This document shows, piece by piece, positions 13,401 through 25,843 of a stretch of DNA of 64,000 nt. The DNA lies in contig JABVXV010000014.1 in assembly GCA_013365325.1 (NCBI GenBank), positions 372,001-436,000 of the forward strand, in the 5' to 3' direction. Position numbers and translations under genes: made by a program. The stretch comes from Dipetalonema caudispina. Lineage: Eukaryota; Nematoda; Chromadorea; Rhabditida; Onchocercidae. Positions within the stretch are counted from its first letter, which is position 1. The number at the start of each line of letters is the position of its first letter. The notes below the pieces were generated by a model. It saw nothing but the letters and a program-made list of their open reading frames with translations. It searched no databases and was not told the DNA's origin.

Positions 13401-14179
13401 GCGGTCTTCGTGTGCCACTGGAGCTGGGGTCAATGTATTTCTAAAAAATGTAACAATAATGTACCTAACAATGGTAAATTTCCTTTTCGTCTTTTGCTCA
13501 AACACCTCTCACGATAGCACCGGAAACATTACGACAGCTCTCACCGCATCATTACGAAGATATGAACTTACAAGTCTCGAATCTGTAGCTTTGCTGTGAT
13601 ATGGTTCACGGGCTTTACCCATATGCAGCTTGGTGAAGTAACGTGTGATACAAAGCAACGAGCTGTACGACACAAAGGGATACGGTGAATCTGCAACCGT
13701 TTCTATTAAATCTACCTGACTTTCAAAAAAACAAAGCTTATGCTTCCTGACCTTCCTTTTTACAATTACAATTATCTGCCAATTTACACACCTACACCTA
13801 CTGCTAAATTACCGAAAGTAAAAATTGCACTTAAGCAACTTATTATAATGATTGCTGAACACACCAAACATACTTAATAGTACTAGCTGCGTTTAGCTAA
13901 TATTTTGAAGCATATTGAAAACATTAAATAACGCCGAAACCTCTAAGGACTGCTTTCAATTATTTTAAGCAACGGTTGAGCATTCATCAGTATTTTGTAA
14001 CTGGTTAGATAAAATAACATTCCCTTAACTGTTTTTAAAAATGAAGTTATAGATACCTTGAATCTACCATCACCCTTTACATCACCATTTTGCAGCATCT
14101 TCGGAACAGCATTTCTCTTCTCGTTTCTGTTTAACGGTTCCTCTAATCGAGGCGATGTTCGACCGTCCATGATGTCCAC
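10405..14179 (-). CDS. Tudor-domain protein with two extended Tudor modules
   Basis: Fourteen exons: 14179-14057, 13715-13513, 13440-13338, 13259-13128, 12961-12809, 12730-12575, 12342-12214, 12131-12052, 11891-11670, 11470-11362, 11239-11139, 10954-10796, 10639-10567 and 10500-10405. The sum is 1839 nt, 612 residues; a second ATG lies three codons in, at 14170. The first Tudor core (about residues 110-187) contains VKVLFIDEGT and HPWQAIPVALF. The second (about 434-510) contains WQRVEILG and RIRFLDSGGT and is followed by an extension (YDCEPFQRPDVLFVNFLQ). Extended Tudor domains bind methylated arginines and act in piRNA and small-RNA pathways and germ granules. The size and two-module layout recall C. 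elegans EKL-1, but I cannot confirm orthology. Two donors are weak (GTTCGT after 11670; GTTGGT after 10796), and exon 5 has an alternative donor four codons... two codons downstream of the one chosen; phase supports the model. Confidence 0.8.
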
Positions 14180-14609
14180 TACCTATTGTACTCGCATCAA
14201 ATTAGTGCATTGACTCTTCTTAGCTCGTTATAAATCAGCTTCTTAATGTCATTAAAAAATACTCAAGAATTTACAGGACTTCCACCAACTTCAACATTTT
14301 ATACCATGCTCATAGTGTGAATACAAATTTCCAAAAGCACATAAAAAATGTTGGCCTTACAACTGTTTTATTATACATTTCAGTGAGAACGAAAATATTT
14401 TTATCAAATAAATTAGAGACAGTGAAAACAAATATCACTGATGATGCGCAACGATAACAACACAGTGATAAACCAAATGAAAAAAACAATTCTTTCAGAC
14501 CAAACGTAAAGGCTACCTCTCCTCCAAAAAATAGAAATTGATCATCATTAGTGCTTCCATCAAATTTCAGTATTATATTAGGAAACAGTGATGATCATGT
14601 AAACTGGTA

Positions 14610-15832
14610 TTATTTGGCAGTTGAGAAAAGAGCAACCAAGCCAGCTGCACCAACCATAGAAAATAAACAATTAAAAGTGGACGATATGGAGGCAAATAAG
14701 AAAAATGATAAAATAAGGAGGAGTGAAAGGAAAAGAATATTGTTCCAGAAAATGGAGAAAGTGGTCGCTTCGTAATCTCCGACCTGAAATCTTCCAGGAA
14801 TCAGTATGAATAGCCTGACAAACATTAATATTAGAGTATAACAACATTTAGTTTCATTATACTTACTACCAAAGCAGATTTTGGATGATAATAAAAAATT
14901 AACCCTACAAACATTTACCTCATTTTTTTTCCATAATATTCTCTCATCTTTCTCTTTCTTTGACATTTTCTTATCATCGGCTAATTTTCGATTCATTTCA
15001 CGAGTTATTGCTTCACTCCGTTTCACAACAATTCTGCAAATGAGGAATGGAAAACCTGGGAACAAATTTAAAAATAAGTACTATTTGGATGGATTTCTTC
15101 AAAATAATCAAAGCATAAATTGACAGTAAAACCACTTTCTTGCTTATGACAAATTTAGATAAAACATCAAGGAGGTTACTTATGTTTAAGGATGTGCTTG
15201 ATATTCTTGTAAGCGAAACTGATAAGGTAGGATGCAGTTAGCGATGAAATTAACCAAATAATCCATGAATCGGCCACTTCCATCTGATGTATTCCATGGA
15301 AAAGATAAAGAGGTGCTATAGCAATCACTGTCGAATTCCCGTAAAACAATGCACTACCCTTTGCTGATACTGCTGCCGAAAAGTCCTTTAAATAACAATA
15401 ATGAGATTTAAAAAAAAACTATTCACTTTAAGATGCAGTGCAGATAGCAATACTACAGTATAGTAGTTCAAGGTTCAAAATTTTTTTCCAATTGAACAAG
15501 TTGATTATTCAGCAAATATAAGACAGAAACTGTACAGAACATGTTAATAAATGCAAACATTTAACTTAAATTTCTATGTTCGCATTTGTTGACGTAGACT
15601 AAACAGAAGGCCAGGTTAATGAAACTTGACATATTCTCATTTCCAAATAAATAGAAATTAATCATACGACATTTGAAAGCTGAGTGTAAAATTTTGCTCA
15701 GATAAATAGAAATTCTCACATGGTTTAACATTTAATATAATCCACAATAACTAACAACAATCAAATATTAAAGCATACCTTTAGCAATAGCTCATCCTCT
15801 TTTGATAACTTCTGTCCGGTTCCTTTTGACAT
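14610..15832 (-). CDS. SSR3: translocon-associated protein subunit gamma (TRAP-gamma)
   Basis: A subunit of the TRAP complex, which sits beside the Sec61 translocon in the ER membrane and aids protein insertion. Exons 15832-15779, 15385-15180, 15033-14919 and 14783-14610; 549 nt, 182 residues, close to the human length of 185. Exon 2 encodes the first membrane pair (ALFYGNSTVIAIAPLYLF and SYLISFAYKN). Exon 3 holds the charged cytosolic segment with the family hallmark KKMSKKEKDERILWKKNEV. Exon 4 begins DYEATTFSIFWNN and contains the last two membrane segments. Splice phases 0, 2, 0 are all canonical. A possible leader acceptor (ATTACAG) lies 27 bases before the ATG. The stop is about 430 bp upstream of the Tudor gene start on the same strand. 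Confidence 0.95.
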
Positions 15833-16731
15833 ATTCAAATAACCAATACAATAATACACCTGTAATGCATAATTACATCTTAAGAAATCTAAGAAATATC
15901 AAACTTGAACATAATAGTATCGCTAATGCAATGATGCCATAAAAATTGTGGGAAAGTAGAATAAATAACAAAAATCAAGAGAAAAGCCATATAATAACTG
16001 ATAAGAATTATCATATCTGTCGATGATAGAATGCAAAAATCTCCCAATCCCGCACCCGCCCATTACCGAGAGAATGCAGAAACACAACTTAAAGGTGACA
16101 AAAAAAGAGACCATCAAACCAAAATGAATTCAAACTGCAACTAAAAATGGGTGTCGTTTTGCAAATTGTATGTATCAAGACATTATTATCTCATCATCCT
16201 ATGATTTGAACAGAATTTGTGAAATGATATTATCATTATTGAATTACTGTTAGCATAGATTTTGAAATTAAATTTTTAAACTGTCATTTGAAAATTTATA
16301 AAATAATGTGAATGTGAATGAAATGAATTGAGTTATCTTCGTTAAAAAATGGGAAAACTATAGATTTAGTAGTTATGTTTGTTTCGATGTTTATCATTTT
16401 TGATCAGATACAATGAAGAGAATAATGCTTCATTATATTATTATTAGAGTATGCAATTTTATTTCAACTTTTTCATACTTTGATGAATTGTATTGAGATA
16501 TTAAAAAGTGGATAATATTGAGTATTTGATAGATAAAAAATGAGGCCAAGATTAAAAGTATTAGTTGTGAGGCATTTTGTATTGCGGAATTTTCTTTTAA
16601 TTAGCTTGAATAGTGGTAAAATTTTAATAGAATAAATTGCACGATGATTTACTAGTATATAAAACCATAACAGAATGAAAGTTATAGAACAATTGACGGA
16701 GATATTTGAATATTCATACTTCCTATCAATT
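15833..16731. other. intergenic, between TRAP-gamma and the bHLH gene
   Basis: The last 0.9 kb before the bHLH stop codon. It should hold the TRAP-gamma promoter and the 3' UTR of the bHLH gene. Minus-strand open frames here lack conserved patterns and I see no further gene. Confidence 0.5.
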
Positions 16732-17943
16732 TCACAGAGTTGAAGACATAGCATCCAACGCACGTTTCCTGCGATCAATTCGGCGAAGACGCTCGGCTCG
16801 TTCTTCGGATTCGGTTTGAAAAGTTTGGAAACAATCACATTTGGTCCAATGATCGTAGTTCTGCAGCAGGGCTTCTAAATGACGTATGTAGCGAATCGCC
16901 AAACGTAAGGTATCCACTTTACTAATGCGACGATCGCTGAAATTCGCTTCGATTTCTCATTTTCAAAATGATATGAGAGAGTGATGATTGAAATGTTATT
17001 TTTGTAATCGAATTTACCACATATAATGGACAAGGATAAAAATAAGATTAGGAAGGTAAGTAATTAAAACCTTTCGGTAAGTGGTAGATGATCACGCAAT
17101 CTTTCATATCCATCATTTACACAACGAACACGTTGACGTTCTCTCTCATTTCGTTTCCATACAGTAGTTCCATAACTGCTAAAGTTTTCAAAATATATTG
17201 ATGAAAATTATCAAATGAAAATAATGTTAAAAGGGATTATTTATTTTTGATAATTTATTTCTTTAGCACTACCAGAAATAGTATCCATTTCTTAAATAAA
17301 TTATTACTTACTTTTCATCAATTTCACTGGGTAACGGAACACGAGCTTCAGGTGAAAATGGACTTATACGATTTGGCTTCTTTTCGTCTTTTGCTTCTGC
17401 CATATAATCACATAATGAAGATAAATGATAATTTATAAGATAAATTTGACGTTTTCGATAGGGCTTAGTACAAAATCGCATGAAAAGTTATGCTGAATAT
17501 GATAAGAATAATTAAAACTATAATAATTAATACCACCGTAACAATTCATAATTAATAATTGACATTGAGTTTATTTTGATGAAGAATGGTGTGAAATTTG
17601 AGATGGTAAATTTTGAACCTTTTAGGATAATATTTACTCAAAACAGCCCACTCATTAGTGTTATGCTAATTTTAATTTATGAAAAAATTGACAATTAAAT
17701 TCCAACTATAATTCTATCATGTTTCCAAGAAAAAAAAAAGTATGCTAAAGTGATTTACCAAAATGTTAAAATGATTTACGTAAACATTAAAGAATTTCAA
17801 GAAAGTCAATTTAGTCTGAAAACAAATATACCTTCATCGAATGATCCGGAACGAAGTCTCAATAATCGAGCAGCACTAATAATTGAAGGTAATTTCCGTC
17901 CATACTGAAATGCTGACTGATGTGATTCTTCTGTATTACTCAT
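16732..17943 (-). CDS. achaete-scute family bHLH transcription factor
   Basis: A class II basic helix-loop-helix factor that would dimerise with an E-protein and bind E-boxes. Exons 17943-17832, 17396-17312, 17178-17071 and 16936-16732; 510 nt, 169 residues. The basic region VWKRNERERQRVR (about 73-85) and helix 1 (VNDGYERLRDHLP) are in exon 3. The loop and helix 2 (RRISKVDTLRLAIRYIRHLEALL) are in exon 4. The pattern RNERERQRVR plus SKV(D/E)TLR is typical of the ASCL3/4/5 and HLH-6 group rather than the proneural ASCL1 group. The C-terminal tail is arginine-rich (RAERLRRIDRRKRAL). The exon 3 acceptor reads TTTAGCAG, offering two sites three bases apart that differ by one residue. Developmental or gland/neuronal roles are known for relatives; the specific role here is not visible. 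Confidence 0.9.
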
Positions 17944-18359
17944 TTCTGATTTATGATTCCTTCTGATTTATCTACAATTAAATATCATACTTTGTCTCAG
18001 TTACAACAAATTTCGGAAATCCAACTTAACGCATTCTTCTATCTCTATAAATCCGTTTTAGTTCAACTTTTTTAATCCCTATCATATCATCTACTGCTAT
18101 TCCCACTATTACAATCTTATCTGATCAGTTCGTTAGGTTATCGTCTATTCATCGTCATTCATTCATAAGATATGAAGAAAATATAGCAAACACGAGGCAA
18201 ATTTTGCGACAACATATGAAATGACATATGTGTTTGATAGGGATCCAGAATTTTTTCTCCGGATACCAGTTAAAAGGATCATAGGTTGAATGTATGATAT
18301 CAAACTGCTTACCGTATATGTACATAAAGTGCTACAGAGCATGCTCTTCTTCCTCATAA

Positions 18360-18360
<1 letters not shown>

Positions 18361-18390
<30 letters not shown>
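18361..18390. repeat. (ATC)n microsatellite
   Basis: Ten ATC units. The opposite strand gives a run of Asp codons and a misleading open frame. Confidence 0.95.
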
Positions 18391-18392
<2 letters not shown>

Positions 18393-20453
18393 TGCCGCTG
18401 TACAAACAATAAAGATGCATCTATTTGTCAACCATTTCTATTTATCCGATCGGTTCATCATCCTGACAGAAAGCTTTTTGCTAATATCATCCAGTAAATA
18501 GATCAATTCAGCCATTGATTTGAAATTGATAGGAAGATCAATTAATAAATCGTTTTGAAGTTATTCAATAAATTTTAACAAAATTAATTCATTTCAAATC
18601 GTTCATTTCATTCATTCTTACAACTAAAAAGCATGGTATATTATAAATTGGCTAATAATCAAAAAAAAAAACAGAAATTGGCCAAGTAAAGCTAATGTAA
18701 AAGTGTAATAACAAATTGATTTAATACTGCATTATACAAATTATTTGATTCATTGAAAAGAGAAGTATAAAGGGATTTGAATTATAATAGATAATTATAA
18801 ATTCTATGCTTATCTGATATGGAATTAATCCTGGAAAAAGATCATAAATTATATCTCTATGCTAATGTAAATTATTATAAATGAAAAACTATTAATGCTA
18901 TCAATCATTTCTCTCATTTAATTCAATTCGTTAATTATTCTCATTATGTTGCTTTGCTTCACAAATTCATCTTTAAATGATTAATACAAATAAAATATCT
19001 AAATGATTGAATAAATCAAATTCATCCTTTAAGCAATCATTTTTTTGCATATTGTAATTGATTACAATTATTATAAGTGAAGTACACTCATTACCTTAAT
19101 TAATTCTTACCAATTAATCAATAACAAAAATATTCATATGCATTTGCTAAACTCAAATATTTCAGAAATTTCATTCTGATCTTTTTTTCATTTCAGGTTA
19201 ACATTAGCTAATTAAGTTCTATTTCAAGTGCATCATTTCATAATAACATGTTTACGACAGTAATGATTAAGAGATAATCATATATGAAAGATATTGTTGA
19301 ATTACGTCAATTCTTGCATTATATTATCAAATAGTTTCATGATTGTATGAATGTTTGATCTTTTCTTTGTATTTTCTTTTGAAATTTCTCAATGAAATTT
19401 TAGTTTTAATAAAAGAAATGAAAAATTGTCATCTAAAGTAAATATCCGTTGAAGTGAATAAAATTCATTTAGCGAAAAACGATATGATATGATGAAAAGC
19501 TGTAGAAGAAAGCCCTAAAACTATAAAATAAGGTTAAAGCAATACCTAAAAGTATTGTATAAAAACACTATCATCATTCAAGTTTAAAATGCTTTCTGAA
19601 TTGACGGATCTATCGGACAGATATGAATGGAAATTTATTCAATTTTCCTCACAATTAGTACCATTTCTATGTCTCAAATAAACTACACCGAATTTCATTT
19701 GATCAAAATTGATGAAAAATATTTTTTAAGAGTAAACATAATTAATTGCTACTAAATTTTATTTGATCTTTGCTCATTTTACTTGTTTTTTAACTATTAG
19801 AAATGCACTTAAAAATAATTTTGATTGATCGGAAAAAACTCATTTATCAATGCCATCCAATTTAAAATTCAAATCATTTTTCCTTTTCTCGTTCAACAAA
19901 ATGTCAGCCTGAAAAATTTGAAATATTAAATAGTTACAATTAATTATTCATTGGTAAAGATGGATATGATAGAAAATAAGATTTAAGTTATGAAGTAGGA
20001 AAGAATGATATATCTTCTAAGATGTATTTAATTAAATTTAATTAAAGATGAATAAGAAAAGGAAAGAAATTAATGAATTATGAAAAAGAAAAGAAGCTGT
20101 TAACTACTATATCTACATTTCGATAATTTTTTTTTTTTGTAAGCATATTTTATCATGCATTTAGTCAATTTATTTTTCCTTTCCTGATACAGTGATAATA
20201 ATGAATGATAACTATATTGACAAGTTGTGAGGAAAAAAAAAAACAAATAGAGAAATTAATTAAATTACCAAATATGATATATAATACCTTTATGGTTATT
20301 TTATTTTTTTTTTTTTTTGATTTTTATAAATTCTTATTAGAACAATAAAAATAGTGCATTTACAAAAGGAAACATTCATTTGAATTTGACACTTCCAATA
20401 AATCAGTAAATAACTGATCAATTAAACAATTCACTTTTATTTATTTATTTCAG

Positions 20454-20579
20454 ATTTACCAAAATGGAAATTCAGTTTGTGAATTTAATTCTCGATACTT
20501 CTCACTTTGCAAAAGGCAGATCGATGCGATCGGAATGTTTATACTGCGATGTACTGCAAAAGGAAGACCCAATATTGCG
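20454..20579 (+). pseudogene. possible isolated Ig-like exon fragment
   Basis: Between a good acceptor (TTATTTCAG) and a donor (GCG|GTAAAT) there are 42 open codons, more GC-rich than the surroundings. They read ...GMFILRCTAKGRPNIA, which resembles the B-strand signature of I-set immunoglobulin domains (C-x-A-x-G-x-P). The sequence just downstream (to 20773) is open only in a different frame, so if the two belong together there is a frameshift. I found no signal-peptide exon upstream. It may be a relic, a fragment of a larger gene whose other exons I missed, or chance. Confidence 0.22.
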
Positions 20580-22255
20580 GTAAATCACACTTCAGTAGAT
20601 TAATTCCGACTTTTGGGCAACTCAGTAAAGAAAGTTTTCGATTCTCTAATAAGTGTTACTATCGACAGATAAACGGTAAACGCAATATTCTGATGTCAGT
20701 ATTTCATTCCATTTCAACTTTTCATTTCAATTATAATTTTCATTGTTCTGATAAGCAAGAAATTCTGACATGAGACGAGCTTCCAATCTCCATCTACGAC
20801 AATTATATTCCGAATTGAAATTTTTAAAGTAATTCCAACACTTTTAGTTTGTACGCTTTCAGTAACACATCTACAATTCAAGCGATTTTCATATCTGAAA
20901 TAATCAGATTATGATATTATGGAACAGTGAGGGTTTCACTTTTTATTACCAACGAACAATGTTTTATAAAAATGTTCGTAACTTCCTTTTAAATTTAATG
21001 TGCATCCTTTTTTCTTGGAATTATCTAATGTTGTCAACGAGAATTTTAAAACTTCAAGTTTTATGATTTTACTTCAAAAAGAAACAGACAATTGCGCCCT
21101 AAAGTTTTAGAAAGCAAGTTCTTTCCCTCAAAATTTGAGAATAATCATGCACCAAGGCTTTAAATTCCACATTTCAAACTTAAGTATGTCAATAACATCT
21201 AACAAAGAAACCGCTTTCCAGAACAATACGAGGATATGTTAAATATAAAGAGATTTTTGCTCTTTGATTAATCCGACCAAGAGTTCTTATTTTAAATATT
21301 TAAATTTTTCTTTTCTTTAAAAAAGAAAAGAGCCGATGTTTGAAGATGATTAAAATAATCAGAATACTGATATTTCAAATCCTAAGCTAATTTTTGTAAT
21401 TAAATAGATGCAACTCACTATTAGTTTGGAGTTGTCACTTCTATTCATGCATCATCTATGAACTACAGGGAAGTGAAAACTTTAAAATTCTATTAAATCA
21501 TTTTTTTTTTTTTTTTTTTTTTTTGACAAATCAAACAACCGTTACCGTTGCTTAAAGCGTATAGCAGTATCTCCTTTTATATACTGGTCATGTTCATCTT
21601 AATTTGAATAATGCATGAGCATGAAAGCGCATTGAAGAACCCAGGATAACTGCACAATTAATGTGTCTCGTAAATTACAAGTAGAAAATTTAGCTGCAAG
21701 CAACTATTTTGAAGAAGTGTGAATCTCATGGATGTACCTCAACTCAACGTTAACTAAACTGTTAAACATCGTAGGTTAAGAACCTTTTTTAAAAAATAAT
21801 TATCTGCATTACCGAAGTGAAATGTGTTCAGGCATGTCGAAAATGCGAATATGACAAAAACAATACTGAATGAAGTATATTAATCAACTTAACAAGAAAA
21901 AGAAACTTAGCGAACAATAGAACGAATAAGAACAGGACTATACAATCAAAGATTGGAAAAAGTCCATGTAAATCCTCTTCTGTTCAAAATGAATTGAAAC
22001 AACAAAATTGAACCAACTAATCAAATAAGAAAAGTTCGATTCATTTCCCTGAAGGATGAAATGAAAATAGAAATGTGAATTTCCCCGACAGTTAATCTAT
22101 CTTTTGGTTTTATCGACCTAAATGTATGCAACATTTAAATCAATTCAATAAATTTAAATATATCTTTCATATTCCCACATAAAATTTCTGATAAGTCTAG
22201 AAAGCAGAAACAAGTTTTCATTGGGATGAAACAAAAAAGATCCATGTTTTTTTTT

Positions 22256-22761
22256 TCAAATCAAAAGTTTTTCCACTTCTTCCTTGATTTTCTGTATTTG
22301 ACTTCTCAATTGAGAACCCTCATTCTGGATTATTGATGCTGCAATTACAGGACGCGATACACCACATGCTCGGCCAAGAGCTGCCTGAAATTGTTTCAAA
22401 ATACTTTCTTAGAATAAAATACTAAAATAATGAAAGACGATGAGAAATTATATTGAGTATTTTCAGAAAACGTTATAACGAAACTTTCCTGCACAATAAT
22501 ATATATATATATATAAAGATTACCTTGCTGCGCACAAACACGTAAGGCACATTTTTGTCTTCACAGAGCAACGGTAAATGTAAGATGATTTCCAATGGTT
22601 CGGCATCAGCAGCCATTATAATGACCTGAAACTTGGATCATCAGATAGAAGATGACTTTCGATCGGATTTACAGAGAAAGAAACCATATGAAATTTATTC
22701 CAAACAATACCACTACATATATCGATTCTCATTTTTTGACAATATTAATCTTCTTATTTCG

Positions 22762-22796
<35 letters not shown>

Positions 22797-23069
22797 TCTT
22801 CGATTAATAAACGTAATCTTTTGTTTCAATGAAGTATGTATCATTCGATTTTATATGTGCAAAAACTAAAGTACGTTAAAGGTGTCAAGTAGACCAAAAC
22901 TGGAAATAACCTCTGCAAGTCCTCGATTGAGAGTCTTCGTAGCCTCATTTGCTCCCTTCTTCAACTGTTTGTAGCTTTGAGCTTGCTGAGCGAGATCAAG
23001 TAATTTTTGAGACAAGCTGGTATCAGCGATAGGATAAGCTTTTGATCCAAAACCAGTATCTGTCGTCAT
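22256..23069 (-). CDS. SNU13: U4/U6.U5 snRNP and box C/D snoRNP protein SNU13 (NHP2L1, 15.5K)
   Basis: An L7Ae-family protein that binds kink-turns in U4 snRNA and in box C/D snoRNAs, acting in splicing and rRNA methylation. Exons 23069-22911, 22625-22524 and 22384-22256, all in phase 0; 390 nt, 129 residues (human 128). Diagnostic stretches are [45 protein letters not shown] and [14 protein letters not shown] leader or 5'-UTR acceptor (TTATTCAG) lies 32 bases before the ATG. Intron 1 contains a 28-base poly-T run (22766-22793) and intron 2 begins with a TA tract (22498-22515). The gene starts about 0.9 kb from the divergently transcribed enoyl-CoA reductase gene. Confidence 0.97.
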
Positions 23070-23101
23070 TTTGCCTCACTTTTTTTGATCACTGGCAATC
23101 C

Positions 23102-23993
23102 CTGAATAAAAAGTAATTAATAATTATTTTATAGCGTATGATGAATAATTACCCATAACTAATGTAGCATATTCAAAAAAAAAAAATCATCAATACTCAT
23201 TCAATGTTAACATTCATAAGTGATAATTATTATGAAACCAATAGCATTCTAACAAGTAACTTTTAATTTTTAAAATTATTCTGTTGAAAGTGCAAAATGG
23301 AGGAAAATACTGATGACCTCTGTCATCCAGATTGAAATTTAGGTCAAGTTAACCTTAATGCTAAGTTTGACCTTTTCCCTGTAGGTTCAACAATGCAACA
23401 GTCATTTCCCTCACCTAAATTAATACCCATCAAATTAATCACTAACAAATGACAATTTCATTCATCAACTAACCTACAATTTTATTTAGCAGCAACATCC
23501 GTACAAACCGTGAAATGCCAAACCGGCCATCGTTAGCTAGTAAACGGTACAGAGAGACCGGAAAAGGAATTAATACTATTACTACTACTACTACTGTCAT
23601 GAATGAAGAGAGATTCGGAATTTTGGGGAAGAGTTGATAGGATGAAGAGATGAGTTCATCGAATAGTTTTTTATAAACTAGAAAATTCTTTCTTTTTTTT
23701 TTTTTTTTTTGAAAAATTCAAAATAGAATAAATACGTGGTATGTATAATTTAGCATTTATTTGCAAATAAATTTCATTTATTTAAAAATTTATAGAGAAG
23801 TTGAAATGAAAGAAAAGGAAAGGAATAGTAAGGATAGAATTAGAAATTTGTTGTTAAAATAATCTGAGCTATTGTACTGTTTTTTACTTCTGTTTATTTT
23901 TCAAAAATTTGTTAACTGTATAATTTTGTTGTTTATTTTAATTTGTAGAAATTTATTAATTTTCAAAGAGCTTTTTTTTTCCTTCTTTCAGAA
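23102..23993. promoter_or_regulatory. shared divergent promoter region of SNU13 and TECR
   Basis: Two housekeeping genes start back to back across this 0.9 kb. It contains an (ACT)n run near 23580-23595 and a long poly-T (about 23692-23710). The right edge ends in TTCTTTCAG (to 23991), three bases before the TECR ATG, an excellent spliced-leader acceptor. No core promoter motif was identified. Confidence 0.5.
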
Positions 23994-25843
23994 ATGGCTT
24001 CAATTGCAATTGAAATTTTTGATGCAAAAACAAGTAGTCGATCAATTGCCCATCTGGAAAATGTTTGTTTTATTTAAGTTAAAATATTTCCAATGATATT
24101 GTCAAAAATGGAATAAAATTATTGATAACGATGTTATATTTGATGATTTTCTAATTTAGATCAGTTGTGATGAATCCGTAATGGCAATTAAAAAGCGTCT
24201 ATCCCAAAGTAAGTTTACAATGGTTACATTGAGTTTCCACAGATCTTTTTGATGTTTTTATTGTAATTTTAATGTAATTTATCGTTTTACTGTTCTATGA
24301 TGATCTATTTAGAGCTGTTGCTTCCTATCAATCAGATAGCTTTGCGATTAGATGTAAAAGGAAGAAATTTGAAAGATGATCAACTTGTGCAGGATCTCAA
24401 TTTGCCTTCGAAGGGTGCTCACTTATTTCTACGAAATCTTGGGCCACAAATTGGATGGAAGACGGTATGTAGGATAGTATTGTTAATCTTCCTGAATACA
24501 CATTTGATTTATCTTAATATGAGTAATTTTTCATCCTAGGTTTTTCTTCTCGAATATTTTGGACCGCTTGTGATTTATCCGATTTTCTATCTGAGGCCAA
24601 CCGAAATCTATGGATCAGGTAATTTTTCTTGGTTTATGTAAGCCTATTTTCATTGAAGATATTGATTGAAATATGACATAATTGAGTGAAATAAATTACA
24701 TACAAAAATTGACATCAAATCTTGAAGACGCATCTCGATATCCTATATCTTATGGAGTTAAATTTGCCTTGGCTTGTTGGACATTTCATTATGCAAAACG
24801 TTTGCTGGAAACTCAATTTGTTCATCGGTTCAGTAATGCAACAATGCCTTTGCGGAATGTATTCAAAGTAATCTATTTTCAATACAATCATTGCTTTTTT
24901 TTTCTTTTAAAGACCAAAATGGAGCAGGTACCTTTTACTTGTTTCAAAACCAGTTATCAATCCTATCACTAAAATATATCTGCAATGGAATGCTGCGGAA
25001 TCACAATCGAAATTTGGAATTGCTATATATCGTTAACATCTTCAGAAATGGTTGTAAGAGCATAAAGTTAAGAGTGTATAAATAAAAACATTAAATAAAA
25101 ATGTTTTAGAACTGTAGTTACTACTGGGCATTCGCAGCATTTGTCAGCTATTTTATCAATCATCCACTATATACACCGCCATATTTTGGTTTCGTACAAG
25201 TTGTCGTAGGTCTTATTGGATTCATCGTTTGTGAATTCGGTACGTTTATCCCACGATTTTTGCTTGCTGCTCGGGCATACCAGTGTCATTGTTGTTTTCA
25301 TTTTTCTACTGTGACCCAAAACAGTATAGATGATGAGTCTGTTCTGCAGGTAATTTGTCGATTCATCTGCTTTTGAGAAACTTACGCCCCTCAGGCACCA
25401 GAATTCGCAAGATTCCAATGCCAGATGCCAATCCGATGACATTGATGTTCCATTTCGTAAGTTGTCCCAATTACACTTACGAAGTGGGTTCATGGTTTTG
25501 GTTTTCATGTATGACTCAATCATTACCAGGTTTGTTTTTTCTTCGTCTTCTATTAATATATAGTAATAGAAAAATGAAACAGTCAAATGCGTCGTTTATT
25601 TTTGCTTGATTAAGTTGTCACAGCTCATCAATTTACTTACGAGATTATGTATTAGTTGCCTTAAGTATTTGATTTTATGTTTTAATCGTGGTGTTATTCT
25701 AACTAATATTTACAGCACTCATTTTTACCTTTGCGGGATTTATCCAAATGGCCATATGGGCAAAAGATAAACACCGTAATTATGTACGCGAATTTCCAAA
25801 CTATCCGAAACAACGCCGAGCAATCATTCCCTTCGTTTTTTAA
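23994..25843 (+). CDS. TECR: very-long-chain trans-2-enoyl-CoA reductase
   Basis: The last enzyme of the ER fatty-acid elongation cycle, using NADPH to reduce trans-2-enoyl-CoA; the C. elegans counterpart is art-1. Exons 23994-24062, 24160-24208, 24313-24464, 24540-24637, 24687-24867, 25110-25239, 25350-25529 and 25716-25843; 987 nt, 328 residues (human 308). The N-terminus is ubiquitin-like (IEIFDAKT...). The steroid-5-alpha-reductase-type C-terminal domain carries FHYAKRLLETQFVHRFS, TMPLRNVFK, HPLYTPP, SCPNYTYEVGSW and IIPFVF. Exon 4 must run to the GTAAGC donor at 24638, not to an earlier GTAATT at 24619, to keep frame; intron 4 is then only 49 bases. Donor 1 (GTTTGT) is weak. The ATG follows a leader-type acceptor by two bases. 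Confidence 0.95.

Larger units (their letters stand above)
17944..22255. other. long AT-rich intergenic region upstream of the bHLH gene
   Basis: Mostly non-coding. It contains an (ATC)n tract, several poly-T runs and one possible short Ig-like exon on the plus strand listed separately. Its length fits a developmental regulator with distal control elements, but I cannot point to a specific site. Confidence 0.5.

Noticed and set aside
13572..13580. Early donor CTT|GTAAGT for Tudor-gene exon 2
   Set aside because: It leaves the wrong phase for the next exon; continuing to the GTGAGA donor after 13513 restores frame and adds plausible sequence.
18163..18420. Minus-strand frame with a run of Asp
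   Set aside because: Produced by the (ATC)n repeat.
24891..25085. Plus-strand frames across the TECR intron after exon 5
   Set aside because: Homology shows exon 5 ends at 24867 and exon 6 starts at 25110; this is intron.
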